From Typha latifolia (Eukaryota; Streptophyta; Magnoliopsida; Poales; Typhaceae): DNA of 64,000 nt. The stretch spans positions 2,356,001-2,420,000 of the forward strand of contig CM034103.1 in assembly GCA_019914945.1 (NCBI GenBank), read 5' to 3'. Of the stretch, positions 24,192 through 37,580 are shown in pieces; position 1 is the stretch's first letter, and each line of letters begins with the position of its first letter. Under the pieces are notes generated by a model. That model was not told the DNA's origin, searched no databases, and saw nothing but the letters and a program-made list of their open reading frames with translations. The position numbers and the translations under genes are program-made.

Positions 24192-27109
24192 ACATTATGA
24201 TGCTCTTTTCCAGGTCGGACCTTTGGGCCCATAGGTTTGTATCGGCCCATTCGTATACCCATAAACTTATATAGCCCTAGCTTTCCGGTTTGCCTCTTAT
24301 ATACCTTAAGCTTGCCATATAAACTAGTGAAGCTCGTGTGCTTGAATCTTGTTCGTTTCACGAGCAAACGCACACAGCACGAGTAAAAACAAGGTAGTTT
24401 CGTTCTGCGAGATTAAGTTGTTTTCTTCTTTTTTCGGGTTGTGCTGTGTTTTGTCGTTCTTAGACTTGCACATCAATTGCTTGCTAATTTGCCACCGTGA
24501 ATTGTTGTCCTCGTTCTTGGCACATATAACCAATACTTAATTCTTCACTGTAGCTTTTATTGTACAGAAGGCACATCTTTTGAAGAAAAACACTCATGAC
24601 TAGTCAAACTTACAGAAACTGATTACAACTGTTTATTTTTCTTGTGAAGCATGTGTGTAGGTATCGCCATTTTGTGTAATTTGAGACGTTTAGAACTTAA
24701 TTTAATCAATTAGGAGGATGTTTGAATGAATTATCAACAATGCATTGGGAGCAGTTTGCTAAAATATATCAATAGATTTCTCATAGAGCACGTCTCGGTC
24801 ACTGATTTGATCCATTCTCTGATGATTGTTTTAGTAAATTTGGTCCTATGACGAGTGTCTGACACCCAAACTTCTATGATTTGTTCTCTGTCATAGTCTT
24901 AGGTAGACCCACAAATATAACACCTAAATTTATCACATGGTCATATGTTTCTCTGGACCCTCATTGCATACTACCACACATCCACTAGTAGGAAAGTCTT
25001 TTTATGATGGATGATCTGGGAATCATGATCTTTCCATAACAAGTAGGCAACAAATGAATACATTGAAAACGATGCATCTAATGAGGGAAAGTCTAAAAAC
25101 AAGGAAACAGAGAATGTATCTGATGCATACCGAATTTCCTGCAAGTTGATAACTTCCAATATGGAGTTATGTAGTTTTACTTATACTCACATGATTGGAA
25201 TATATTCTGTAGTCACTCGGCAGGTAAATTCAAGTAAAGATTCACAAAAACTATCAGGATGGTATTCTTGGAATTTTGGAGAACCACTAAGGAATTCTTT
25301 AGAGTTTTGAAAAGTTTCTTATAGCGAGTGACCATCTCTTCTGTTAATTGCTGAAGAACAGGAGAGGCATGCAAGGAAGGATTACTTATAAAACCCCAAA
25401 CTGTCATTCATATATACATATAATCAACATATCAATGTTGGCATCCCTCTATATACCAACCAATGGTAATACACCATGACAACAGGCCTAGGATCTTTGC
25501 CATTGGCGTCAACTTTCTTTTTCTTCTATCTGCAGCAGTCCGACCTGCTTTTGGTGATGCTCGTGCATTATGTCTCTAAGGCATGGCATTTGCTCATCTC
25601 TTCTATTTATTTTAAGTCCCCTTGATAGCTTGTCCAAATCTGAACTCCTTTCATCAGGGTAAACGCTGAACTTTTATCATTTTTCCATATATTACCATAT
25701 GAAACCCACTTTGTCTCTGACATTAAGTTATTTAAGGCTAGTCATCTAGTCCATCAACATAAGAACTCTATGATTTTCCCTTTTATGAGAAAGTCCATCA
25801 TTGCAATTTCATCTTTCTATAAAAATCTGAACTCAAAAGATTTATTTCTGTATTCTATGGGCACCATTAGCGAAGGCTCAACTAGAGATATAGAAAAGTA
25901 CATTTTTTGAAGAATCTTAGTTGACTCATTAATAAAAGAACAAACCATGTGAAGCAAGCTCCAAATCTAACCAGAGTATTTAGCATGGATTCCAGAAACA
26001 AAAGCTGACATCTGACTTGCTTTTTTCTCATGATTAGTGATGTAGAGTAGTTGTCTCATAAAGTTCTTCGTACATTTTATTCTCATGACTGGTTTGAAGA
26101 ATTGTCCAGATAATGAACCTTTTGTTTTGAGCAACTAGTGGATGAGCTACAAAAATTGGTCCCCAAGTTACCGGGGAGCACAGTGCCCCTGATTTCAACA
26201 GTTAGAACCATTTAAGCTTACTCTGAAAGGTCACATGGTGCCATAACATGCTAAGTAATTGCTTCTTGCAGTACAAATTGCAAGGACGGTTGCATTCTCT
26301 TAGTATTTCTGATCTAATGAAAAGTTTCACTTATATTTTTGAGGAAGAAATGTTTCACTTCTCTTGTATTGCCAACTTCAGTTCATTAACATCTTAGATT
26401 TCTCCTTGGATTTGAAGTTTTACTCTTTCCAAAAACTATTCTCCAAGTGGTGACATAATATAATGGCAGCTTTTGCTCAGTGATCAAGTTGCAGTACTAT
26501 GTATTTGTCAACTATGTGAAATGGCTTGGTTTCAGTTTGCTTGATTTTCCTATTTACAATGAATTAGTCCAGATTGTTACCTTCAACCCTGAAATGTGTC
26601 ATGTTGTTTTATGCATTTCAAGCACAATTTGGTCAGATTGTTACTCTATTTTGAACTCACTTCTATGTTTCCACAGAAATGACTTGCTTAGAATGCAAAG
26701 CCAAGTATGCTTGATCTTTTTTATCTATTTATGTAGGCGTTGAACTTAGCCTGCGAGACCCTGTCAATAATGAAGTGGAATAGTGAAACATAGCATCTCC
26801 CTTCTCAGCTTCTTAGGTTACTCAATTGAGATATCTAGGAATAATATATCCTTGGTCAGCTTACATACCAAGCAATCTTGTCCTTTGCCATCAAATTATC
26901 CTTTTTTTTTCTTCTTTTCAGAAAACTTTGCCATCAAGTTATCTTGGTGTCCATTGGTTCATAAATACCCACTACAAAGTATTATATAAGTAGTAGGGTT
27001 ATTGGTGTCTTTTATTTGATCATCTAATAAGTAGAAATAATAAGTTAAATTCCCCAAATCCTTCTTTTAACTTTCTATCTACTATGTTTTAAAGCCATTT
27101 GTGAAATTT
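24192..27109. other. Long intergenic region, no gene recognised
   Basis: No coding exon was supported on either strand. 24200-24560 (tandem GGGCCC/CGGCCC motifs, TATATA, then CT/GT-rich DNA) has the texture of an LTR promoter, but no paired repeat or primer site was found. Several short open frames are unconvincing. Confidence 0.45.
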
Positions 27110-27345
27110 AATAAAATGGTCATGTAACTTCATCTTGGACAGTCATTACACCAGTTTATTACAAGGATTTCCTTCCATATACATGTGAGGCCTTCTTTGT
27201 CTAATATGAACACTTTATTACAAGGATTTCCTTCCATATACATGTGAGGCCTCCTTTGTCATTACACCACTTTATTACAAGGATTTCATTCCATATACAT
27301 GTGAGGCCTCCTTTAATAAAATGGTCATGTAACCTCATCTTGGAC
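27110..27345. repeat. Tandem repeat cluster, three 57-59-bp units
   Basis: Three near-identical units contain TTTATTACAAGGATTTC and CCATATACATGTGAGGCC. They start at 27155, 27214 and 27271. The flanks repeat too: AATAAAATGGTCATGTAAC and ATCTTGGACA occur before the first unit and again after the third, so a larger block was duplicated. Confidence 0.9.
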
Positions 27346-28283
27346 ACCACTTTTTGCACACCAAACAATGTACCCAAGTAGGTGAGTTACAAATTATCTA
27401 ACTAATGGAGTTTTAATCTTTAAAAAAAATCATTGTCTGAGTCAGCAATTTTGTTTGTTTAATATAAATTGCTTTCTATGTGAACAATTTAAAGTAGGGA
27501 AAAGCATTAGCATCACATAATTCTTCCAATAGACGAGCGATTTCTATATTAATCCTTTAATTTTAATTTGCTTAGAGTACCAAAAATTGCTCATTGAGTT
27601 AACAATCTTTATTGAAATTAATTGTTATATTGGAAAGCAATTATCCATGACATATCTACATGGTGTCCACGTTATCTAATCATGTAAATAAGTTTGTAAC
27701 AATGTTTAGTGTTGAAACCTACAGTGACCATAAACTTTTCCTTTATTTCTTTTATCTTCCAATCAAACAGGGATACACTATTAACAAGTCTACTGGCATG
27801 ATGATGGTAAGAAGTCAAGATCAGATCCTATTCCATCCATGACATGGACCCATGCATCATCTGCAGTACACCTTGTCGGTGCAAGCCCGGAGGTGGTCTC
27901 TTCTCTCTCTCTCTCTCTCTCCTCCCTGTACCAAGTTTCTACAAATCCACAAGTAGTGTACAATTACATTAACCTTTGTATAGCCATACCATGAAAGCAA
28001 TGAAGCACATAGATAATAGCAGCAATAACGTTTTATGTCACGTCATTACTCCATCCATCTAACGGTTTACTTATTCAATAGTGATTGCAGACAAACATAT
28101 TTGACAAATAATAAGACATCTCTCTCACTCTTTTCCAATCTCAGCCACTAGCATCTTAGCTGCAGACACTGAGATAGATACATTACAATTGGGTTGGACA
28201 AAGGACTAAATGCAGAAATTAATGAGCAAAAGGAGACACTCTAGTGTTTGAGAGAAGGCTCTTCTTTTTTTATGTTAGCCAAT
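27346..28283. other. Spacer 3' of the XTH gene
   Basis: AT-rich, with a CT microsatellite at about 27898-27921. No gene seen. The final part is probably the XTH 3' UTR. Confidence 0.5.
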
Positions 28284-29748
28284 TCAGCTCCGGCACTCTG
28301 GTGTTAAGGAATGGTCCCTCTTTGAATCCCTGCAGTAGTTATACACCATGTAGTGCTTCTGGGCCCACCGCATGGCGGCGTATTGGCTGGAGCTGAGCCC
28401 GCCGCCGGACGGTGACGAGGGCACCGGGTGGCACCGGGGCGGGGAGTAGGGGGAGCATCCTCTGATGATGAATCTGGTGAACTGGGCGACGAACGGCTGG
28501 TACCGGTAGTCGGCTTTATACTTTCCGTTCTCCGTCGCCCATGAGGATGCGTCCCAGATGGAGCCGTATAGCCACATCGGCCGGACCGGGTATGTGGCGA
28601 CGCTCTTACGCGGGTATCGCCGTATCGGTACATCGTCGACGTAGAATCTACGTATAGTATGCCAACAATTCATCACATTAATTAATCAAAGAGTCATGTG
28701 CAAAAGAGAATAACAAAAGGTATTAATGTTTTTAGAAGTATATACTTGAATTGCTACCTAATCGTAGTACTGTCTCTGTACCTCAAAAGGATCTATCCTC
28801 ATTTATAGCCGAAACCTATCCCTTTCAAGACCATGTACCTCCCTACCACTATTAATGCACAACCATAGAAGCACAACAAATCTTACTATATATCTACAAC
28901 GTATGAATCTAATTTACTACAACAGCTACTTCCAATAGTAAATTCTCCAAAGTCTAGAGCAGTAGTAAGGAAGATGCTTACACGATCTCATTTGGATTCC
29001 ATAGTATAGCATAATTGTGGAATGCCGCAGTTGGATCAAACCAAAGATGGAACTTCATCTCCCTGCCGACGATCCTGCCGTCGCCGCTGCCCCTGATGTA
29101 TACATTAGTCTGCAATGTGTATGGTTTCCCCGGCGTCGTCCCTAAGAACTCGATGTCGACCTCGTCGTGGAATCCTGGATGCGCTTGGTTGTTCGAAAGC
29201 TTGATATATATATATATATATATAGATTTTTTTGGGGGGGGGGTTGGGGTTACCGATCATACAAACATATCAATACTTGTAGGTAAGAAAGAATAATTAT
29301 TTACACATATTTAGCTTACTAACATAGAATGCTGTGATCACTCCTGCAGTGTATCCAGGTTGAAGCTTGATGGACGCACCGAAGTATCCGTTTCGGAACG
29401 GCCGGTTCGACTTGAATCCACTACCTACAATTGTCGGAAGTTGAAAGCATTTGCATCAAGATTTTGGAGCAATTCAGGAAGAAAGAAAAAAGGAAGAAGA
29501 AGAAGAAGTGTAGATGGTAATAGACCTGAGTTCCTATCAAGCCATATTGTAGCAGAGGACTGGTCTCCAGAGATTCTTTGATGCTGAGGACCCCAAAGGT
29601 TTCTGAATCCATGATAGAATCCCAGAGTTCTAAACCTGTAGCTCGGGTAGTACCCAGGAGAAGGTTGAGCATGGCTCAAGTGTAGAAAGAGCAGGAGAAG
29701 AGAAGGGAGGGTGAGGAGGAGAGCCATGAAGGATAACACTTGTGACAA
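28284..29748 (-). CDS. XTH: Xyloglucan endotransglucosylase/hydrolase, group III-A (XTH31/32-like)
   Basis: Exons 29748-29526, 29424-29324, 29199-28982 and 28647-28284. Starting at the internal Met (29727) gives 294 residues, the size of Arabidopsis XTH31/32; the upstream Met adds seven. A secreted GH16 enzyme that cuts and religates, or hydrolyses, xyloglucan in the cell wall. A signal peptide ([20 protein letters not shown]) is followed by [14 protein letters not shown] and HQR as in group III-A. The catalytic motif [10 protein letters not shown] is at 112-121, with E114 as nucleophile and E118 as acid/base. [27 protein letters not shown] and the XET C-terminal region with YNYCRD and the final TPEC are present. 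Group III-A members are known for hydrolase (XEH) activity, so wall loosening by hydrolysis is inferred. The exon 3 acceptor follows a TA repeat and a G-run (plus strand), which may make this intron variable. Confidence 0.93.
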
Positions 29749-30832
29749 TGTGTGTGGTTATAGTAAGTTAAGAAGGAGCGTGAGAGGAGGAGGAGGAGCA
29801 GGGGAAGAGATATGGGTGAGGGTTAAAATGAAGACAAAAAAAAAAGGCTAGAAGAAGAGTTGGGGTAGAAACTAAGGCAAGGAATGGGATGGGGATCTCA
29901 AGAATCCAAGGGAAAGTTTGGTGAGCAATGCAGTAAAGAGCAAGCACTCACTCTGACTATGTGCTCCCAACTCCTCCATCATTTCTCATTTTTAACCTGC
30001 CTGGCCTATTGATGATGGGTGGCCGTGTGGGGTAGATCTCACTGGACACTGGCGGTGGTAACTTCAAGCCATTGGGCTTGGGTTCTTCTTCTTTTCTTTT
30101 TTCCAAGACTTGTGCATTTGGATCTCAGTCCAATCATTGATGGGTTGCTTGCTTGACCTATCAGATTGAACCTCTTGTGGGCCATCTCAATTGATGCAAG
30201 AAGCCAACGTAGCAGTGTGGCCAAGTGGTGGCAAAGGGGACTGGTGGGAAAGGCAATTTGGTTCAGCTTAGGTGTACTGGACTCCTCACAAGCTAGCTTG
30301 CATCTTTCCATCACAAGAACTTGTACATCTCTCTCCTAAATTATTGCACCGGTCTCATAAAAACTTCCTCGCTACTGTGGCAAAGGACCTTTCCATTATT
30401 CTTAGACTTCGCTTTATTTTGCAGGCATATAGATTGGGGGAGAGTACGATAAGCGGGTGCATTGATCATATGAACAGTAACTCGAGTAGAAAAAAATGAA
30501 GAAAAAGAAGAAGAAGAAGAAGAAGAAGAAGAAGAAAGAATCCGATAGAAGAAATGAGTTTCCACTGTCAAATCTCAAAGAAGTGGGCATTATTAACACC
30601 AAAACAAGCAATCACTATGTACGAGTAGTGCATATAGCCGTTGGGATGAGTCTAAGTTGTGGGAAACAACTGGACATGTTTTAGGAGGAGGACAAAGAAA
30701 TGTCCTCTTGGGAGCTACAGAAGGTGACATGCATAGTTCCATAGTTTGCTTTCCACAACATTCAAGAAGACCCATGCCCAGACGCATATAAGTCTTGGGG
30801 TTAGCCGTTGCAAACCGTACTAGGAGAAAGGA

Positions 30833-30874
<42 letters not shown>

Positions 30875-33382
30875 TTGCCAAATTAGTATTAGATGCACAT
30901 AAGCACATAAAACACTTTAGCCATTAAATATTTTACGTACAACAAATTTAAATTAAGACGGGAAGCCGATATAAAATATTAGCTCTTTATTATCAATTAT
31001 TAGATACACACACTAACACATCTATATTATATCTCGGACTTACCGAGATGGACTTCTTATATTAATGCCTTAGTATTGCTATTGCTACATTTAAATACCA
31101 ACGTAGCCAAAGAAAGGAAGGAAAGAAAGAAGCACACCCAAATGGAGGGGAAACTCTGAAGTCAAGTCAGTAGAGTTGGGACTTTCTCCTGCCGACACTT
31201 AGTTTGTCCTACCTCAAGTCGGTGCGATGTGATATCTGTCAATCTAAATATATTCTTCGATTGGTTGGAAAGTTGGACGTAAATTATGATGTGGTGTGGT
31301 GTGGTTGGTTTAAATTAAGATCGTGTTTCTTCTTCTTCTTTTTTTCTTTATATATATAAAGATGTCCATAAACTGAATAACATCCAAATGCAAAGTTACG
31401 CACAATTTGAAGTGGTGGGCCAAATTAAGCTTTATAGAAATGAAGAAATGTCTTAGATTATGGACAGTTTACGTTGTTATATTTATTGTCTAAAATAAAT
31501 TCAACCACTTAAGATATTCTTGGACAATTGGCATAATAGTTCAATTTGTGGAGTTAACGAAGCCATTCACTTTTAGGATTCAAATAGTGATCCATGTAAA
31601 TAGAATACTCATTGCTAAATTTTTAACCGTTGATTTAACCAACAGAGCTCCTATGAGGTATCTCCACATAAAACATTCAAACATGGGGAATAATTGCCTT
31701 GAATTGCTAGATGAGCTTTCAAGTAGACCTCTCCCTCATCCATGAGGAAGAGCTAGTCTCGTTACCATTAAAGAGAGCAGTATAAACTAACTTGGTGGAG
31801 AAAACCCCAAAAACTAATGACATCCAAACATCCATAGAGAACTTAAGCCGATCCATGATCAACATCCAAGACGCTCAAACGAGAGTGAAGTCTTTAATAC
31901 CTACACCGTCACAATTGAAAGATCTGCAAGAGCACTCCGGCTTCTAAGATGAAGTTAGCGGTTTGTCACGGAACATTTTTTAGCGTTTTAGTAATTCGTG
32001 CGACGCTTCAACTTTTTCACAAGATAAAGTAAGCCTTGAACTAAAGTCAGTATAAAAGTAAAAAAGAAAGAAAGTCTTTACTAACACTTAGAGAATAGCT
32101 ATCTTGATGAAGTCTCATTTCTTTTCATTTACTCAAATTTTAATAGTGGGTTCAAGCACTTTATATAGGAAAAAAAACATAACTATTAAATTACCTTAAT
32201 AAATATCTTTTCTAAATAATTAGAATAAGATGGAGACGTCCTTTGCTCTTATCCATCTAATAGTGGATAAGTTTGAGGTTAATCCATCAGTGGATAAAAT
32301 TGAGTTGCTTAATTATCGTAATATCCCTCGGGGTTAACTTAGCTATTTGTGTTGCTTATGACTTTAGTATATAGTTTCGACCAAAATTTCAATGAGGCGT
32401 CACAGGCTGCCACCCTAGAAGCCCCACCATATGTCAAGATCATATTCAATTTGAAATGTTCAAGCCTAATTGGATCCCATCTGAGCTCCAAAATATGGGC
32501 CATTGGAACCTCTTGTACCTATTCGATTAGGTCAAGTAGTATAACACTATTCTAGCCTATTCTTATAAGACAAATAATTAAATAAAAACTAGTAATCTCT
32601 CTCTCCTAATCCAACAATTGAGATTAAATAATACTAAATAAAATTAACCGGAAGTACCGGTCATATATATCGATGAGTAAATTATAAGGGTAAATTAGTC
32701 ATGTTTTATTTATCTCTCTTATTTATCCACTTTTTATAAAAAAATAGTAATAATAAATTAGTAGAAGCAAACAAAATTTTCATTGAACACCCGCACTTTT
32801 TCATATTTTTCCAGTTTACATCCTAAATAAAGAGATAAATTTATCGTCAAATTTCTTTTTATTTATTATAAATTATAAATAAATTTGAGTTTAATTAGGG
32901 TAAATTAGTTCTCATGTTTAAACTTAAAGTTTCCAATTAAAATAATTTATTTTTAAAAATTTTGAGTTGAATTTTAAATATTCAAAACTCGTGTATAAAT
33001 TTCTCAACATATTCTACTATTAGTAAAGAAACGGTTTAAGGATAAGTAATAAGAAAATATTTAAATTATAGTTTATTTACCGATTAATCTAGTCATATAT
33101 GTTAAATATCTTATATATCCCTTAATTTATCAACAGATAAAAATTATTTTAATAAGTAATTTGGTTAGTATCGAATCATTGCTCTAAGTTAAACACTATG
33201 TTATTTGGGCTCACTAAAAATATAGGCCCAAATAATGCTGGTCTAGTGGCCCACAACATGACACGTTAGTTTGGGCCTTCTCCGACCTGGCATTTTTAAC
33301 TTAGCAAGTGCAGTTAATTTAACATTAGCTAACTTAATTACTTTACGCATATTAATACAAACTTAATTTAAGTTGAGGGTAA
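29749..33382. other. Intergenic region between XTH and polcalcin genes
   Basis: The first ~250 bases are the XTH promoter side. An AAG-rich run occurs at about 30495-30540. 31500-32000 is less AT-rich but I recognise no protein. 32150-33380 is very AT-rich. No gene was supported. Confidence 0.45.
30835..30870 (+). repeat. (GT)n microsatellite, 18 units
   Basis: A pure GT run of 36 bases in intergenic DNA. Confidence 0.95.
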
Positions 33383-33645
33383 ATTACAAATCGCCCCTCC
33401 ATAATTATGCCTAAAAACATACTACTCCTAAATTCTTCTTTGCTACTAATGTAGTACTCATGTGACATTAATTATTCTGTTATTTGAGTAGCTATACATT
33501 TTAATTTATAATTTGGAGATGATTGGGATATCTTGTTCTATGATTATGTATTTAAAAGAGGTACGTACAAGAGAGATGATAACTAAGATTTATGATATTT
33601 TTAATGTCTAATTTAGTGGGAAAAATCTCTTTAAGAATTGTTTAA
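33383..33645 (+). repeat. Repeat copy A, left of polcalcin
   Basis: Shares blocks with a copy to the right of the gene (34610-34820): ATTATGCCTAA, AGAGAGATGATAA followed by TAAGATTT, and GTGG/GAAAAATCTCT. Same orientation and order in both copies, with different divergence in between. Identity (MITE, LTR or segmental copy) is unknown. Confidence 0.5.
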
Positions 33646-33938
33646 AGGGTTTATATTGTCTATTCTAGGCCTTTAAGTTTGGATGAAAAGAATAATTATT
33701 ATCAATCATTTTGCATGGGAAAAGAAAATAATTATCCCTAAACGTAATTTTGCATGGGAAAAGAAAATGAAAGCAAATGGAAGAAACTTTCTAACTCCTA
33801 ACAAAACTCCGGTTCTAATGGAAGACCCAACAATCTCTTCCATCTTAAATCCCCACTCCCAACTCCATCCACTTCCCTACTCTCTCTCTCTCTCTCTCTC
33901 TCACTCTCAGAATTGAAGTCTAAACAAAATTAATCAAG

Positions 33939-34184
33939 ATGGGGGATGTCACGCCGGAGATGGAGAGGATCTTCAAGCGCTTCGACGCGAACGGCGACGG
34001 GAGGATCTCGTCGGCGGAGCTCGGGGCGGCTCTCAGCATGCTCGGGTCGACGACGAGCGACGAGATCCAGCGCATGATGGCCGAGATCGACACCGACGGC
34101 GACGGCTACATCGACTTCAATGAGTTCGCCGCATTCTGCCGTGCCAACCCTGGCCTCACCAAGGACGTCGCTAAGGTCTTCTAA
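33939..34184 (+). CDS. Polcalcin, two-EF-hand calcium-binding pollen protein
   Basis: A single-exon gene for 81 residues, close to the family's usual 78-86. Polcalcins are small Ca2+ sensors or buffers of pollen and well-known cross-reactive pollen allergens; the function in pollen-tube calcium signalling is inferred from the family. Two canonical EF loops are visible: DANGDGRISSAE (16-27) and DTDGDGYIDFNE (51-62), each with D/N/D at positions 1, 3 and 5, G at 6 and E at 12. MERIFKRF precedes the first loop and NEFAAFC follows the second, both polcalcin-like, and the C-terminus is a short VAKVF. The coding sequence is sharply GC-rich in AT-rich surroundings, as is common for monocot single-exon genes. 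A CT repeat (about 33881-33902) sits in the presumed leader. Confidence 0.95.
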   Translation: MGDVTPEMERIFKRFDANGDGRISSAELGAALSMLGSTTSDEIQRMMAEIDTDGDGYIDFNEFAAFCRANPGLTKDVAKVF

Positions 34185-34609
34185 AGCCTGTTAATTAATT
34201 AACTCGGCTTCGTTTTGGAGACCATCTCCATTGCTGGCCTTCAATCTTATAGCTTTCTTCTTATGTTTTGGAAGAGGGGGTTAATAAAAATGACATCTTT
34301 TTACTCCAGAAATGAAGGGCAAGGCTTTAGTGGTAACTGGAAATGTCGTCGTAATAATAATTATAAAAATATCATCAACTAAGTTATACTATGAGCATTT
34401 TAGTTATCTTAGAAATAAGAATATCTTAGTTATTTTTAGAAATAAAATATCTATGTTTAACAGAATATTCTCAAGGTGTTAGTTCATATCTAACCTAGGA
34501 TATTTTTTACACATATTTATTAAATCATAAGGTTGAATTTATAAATAGTAAAAATATAGGATATAAAAAGAAATGTGTTATTTGCAAAATTTTCTAAAAT
34601 AATTTAATT

Positions 34610-34820
34610 ATTACATATCACCTCTTACGATTATGCCTAATATCAACTGCCCCAGTTATATAGTGATAGAGAGATGATAATTAAGATTTGAAGCTTGTAA
34701 GCTTTCTTAGGTTATTAGTTTGAAGAGTGAGATCTGATGAGTAAATCTAATAGAAGAATGGCGATTCTAATATTTTGATGCACATTTCGGGGGAGGGAGT
34801 GGAAAAATCTCTCATTTCTA
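34610..34820 (+). repeat. Repeat copy B, right of polcalcin
   Basis: Direct-orientation counterpart of the copy at 33383-33645, with matching blocks CGATTATGCCTAA, AGAGAGATGATAATTAAGATTT and GTGGAAAAATCTCT. Together the two copies bracket the polcalcin gene. Confidence 0.5.
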
Positions 34821-37580
34821 GTATATTCCCATATTAGTCTATATTTTGGGGAGCACGATAATGCAAATGAATGAATATATGAAGCTTATCAAGATCTTCT
34901 CAATAAGAATTTCTTTTACAAACAAATAGAGAAAAATTAATCTACATATATATATATATATATATTAGATAGAATGAATGGATATATGAAGCTTGGATTT
35001 TTAACAATTTTGTGATATATATAATTAAAATATTTGCAATATCTAAAGCTGAAAAGTGAGAAAGATTGAGATGGAAGAAGCATAAAATTACATACATAAT
35101 ACTTTTATAATTAGTTATTAAAAAAAGATATTTTAGATATTTTATATTTAGATCAAACTCCATCAAGCAATTGCACATAAATTAAAACTACGACGAAAAT
35201 TAAGTAACACAAACGAAAGTTTAAGAAGATAATCTGAATTTTTGTCTCACTACAAGCCATCTCGCATCCTAATACTCGTAAATTTTCTAAAACTTCTTCA
35301 ATGGGGGGAGACTTGTTCTTAAAGGCTTACATCATATAAGTGCATCTAAATCTCACTCTAGATATTTCATTATCTTATATCTCAAAAGGAAAGATGCAAG
35401 CTTAATCTCTACAAAAAGAACTAATTAATCCAAAGTCAAGTTTCATCCACATCTAAGTTATCCTCTTAGTTCCCTTCTCTCATCTCCAACTCATTATTGG
35501 AAATATATTGTGAGTCTCTTCAAATTCCACAAAAGAAAGTAGGCATAATTAGATAAAATAGTAGAAAATATCTTGTAACTTGACCTCCCAGCTTAGTCAT
35601 TAATTTTCATGCGATTTTACGCCATGGAAAATAAGTTTGTAAACTTGCTGCTAATGTTGATAATTCCAATGGTATAAATAAATACTTGGATACAATTCCT
35701 ATTTCCTACCAGTCAACGAATTCCCCTTACAATGGGATTAGCCATCAGGATAGTGGCTTCAATGCAGCTTCTTTATATATCCATGGGCAAGGAAATAATA
35801 GATGATAGCAGTGCATGGTTCACCACACATCCATAGTTTATAACTAGCACCGGTTAATGAGCTCATTCAAAGTTTATATCTATTATTTTAATTGCCTTCT
35901 TTTGTTTTACAATTTATGATTATGTAGACTAATCAAAAGCTAAATAAAGGCAAGCCCTCTTATATATATAAATTAGATTATTAGACTAACTTTTTAAAAA
36001 AAATGGACCACAACTAGCTCAAATTATGTACATATATATGGTGCTCTAGTGAACAATTCATTAAATATCAAGTTCAACATTCATAAGTCTTATACTAATC
36101 TCTTATATGTAGATGAAAGATAATAAGATATGCGACGGACTAAACCACTCAAGAATAAATCTATAAATATATTTAGAACGACGCTTGAACTTAAAACCCG
36201 TCCAAATGCTAGAATAACTATTTCAGTCAAACACTTAAATTATTGAATAATGGACAATCGATGTATATATATCATACTTTTTAAGATGAAATTAAGAAGT
36301 GATCTAAGACCTTGTTTATTTTGATGTCCACGTTGACTAGCTCAAAGTCGCACAAATGTAACATTCTCTTTTGGTGATAGTTACTTGGTGTTAAATACTT
36401 GAATGCGTGTGATTTAGGGTTCCAAATTCAAAACCATTCATTCATCCCCCAAAAGAGTGTCAACCACCAGACATGAGAGATTAAGCAGCCCCACTACAAA
36501 GCATAACGGCAAGAAAAAAAAAAGGTGAAAGGCATCCACTCCTAAAACCTCCTTAAGTTGATAATTAAAGAACAATTAACAGTCCACAGTATTAAAATGG
36601 ATAATTAATGCAAGATAACCTCCCCCTTGTGATAATGTCAACCCCCCCTCCCTGAGAGCTCCATGTATGTGGCTTTCTCACGCAAAGAACAACATGCGTG
36701 CACTTAACCGACACCTAATCCCTTGATCAAGTCATCAATGACAAGTGTTAATTACTTGTAATGGTATTTAACTAAGGTGAGATGGAGATGGAGATGGAGA
36801 TGGAGATGGAGATGGAGTGACTTCACTTACTTGCTCCTCAAGTGTTTGTCTCTTCCAGAGTCCAAATGTTGAAACTTAATTCAGAAACGGAATAGGTTTT
36901 TTTTTTCTGATAAAAAAGTATGAGTGCTATGAAGCCCCAGTTACATGTTCATGTATATTTTCCACACGTCAATGGAATGCCTAAAAAAGATTAACCATTT
37001 GCAACAAATTATTTTAAAAAAGAAAAAGTAAATAGTGAAGTAAATGAGGAAATAAAAAAGGAACTCATAAATGTTAAGTACCATTGTCATACCAATAGAT
37101 GGTGACAAGCAAATGCATGCTTAACATGTAATGCCTAATGGCATTTATTTGATCCATTATATATGACATTGATGTGTTGGGCAAAGAAAAGTAGGACCTC
37201 CCATTTTAAGAAGATAAACATTTAAGCTAAATATAACTTTGTACAATATATACAACTGCTCCATTGTGTGCTTCTTGATAGGCAGTTACCTGTTTGGCTC
37301 CTTTTCTATTCCTTTTGGGCACTAATGAATGAGCTAGCTTGCAAACAAAACAAAGTGAACCTGGCCATTCCCTTCTCCGTGCTGGTGGAGAAACCAAAAC
37401 CATTCAGGTTAAAAGAAGTAGAAGAGTATAATAGTTATTCTACTTATGTTTACTTTGTGAATATCAATACTTGGAAAGAATTACAAAATAATGAATCGAT
37501 TGTAAGTTGTAAAAGATATATAATTCACATTTACTCCTCTCACAGATTGATCCCAACAAGGAAATTAATCAAGGACATGC
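34821..37580. other. AT-rich intergenic region, no gene seen
   Basis: Contains a TA run near 34945-34965 and a 6-bp GGAGAT minisatellite near 36779-36818. Short open frames lack recognisable similarity. The right end is likely the 3' UTR of the zinc-finger gene. Confidence 0.5.
36779..36818 (+). repeat. GGAGAT hexanucleotide minisatellite
   Basis: About six perfect tandem units of GAGATG in AT-rich spacer. Confidence 0.9.

Noticed and set aside
24190..24560. Possible solo LTR
   Set aside because: Promoter-like texture and TATATA, but no TG...CA boundaries, primer-binding site, paired repeat or target duplication could be fixed.
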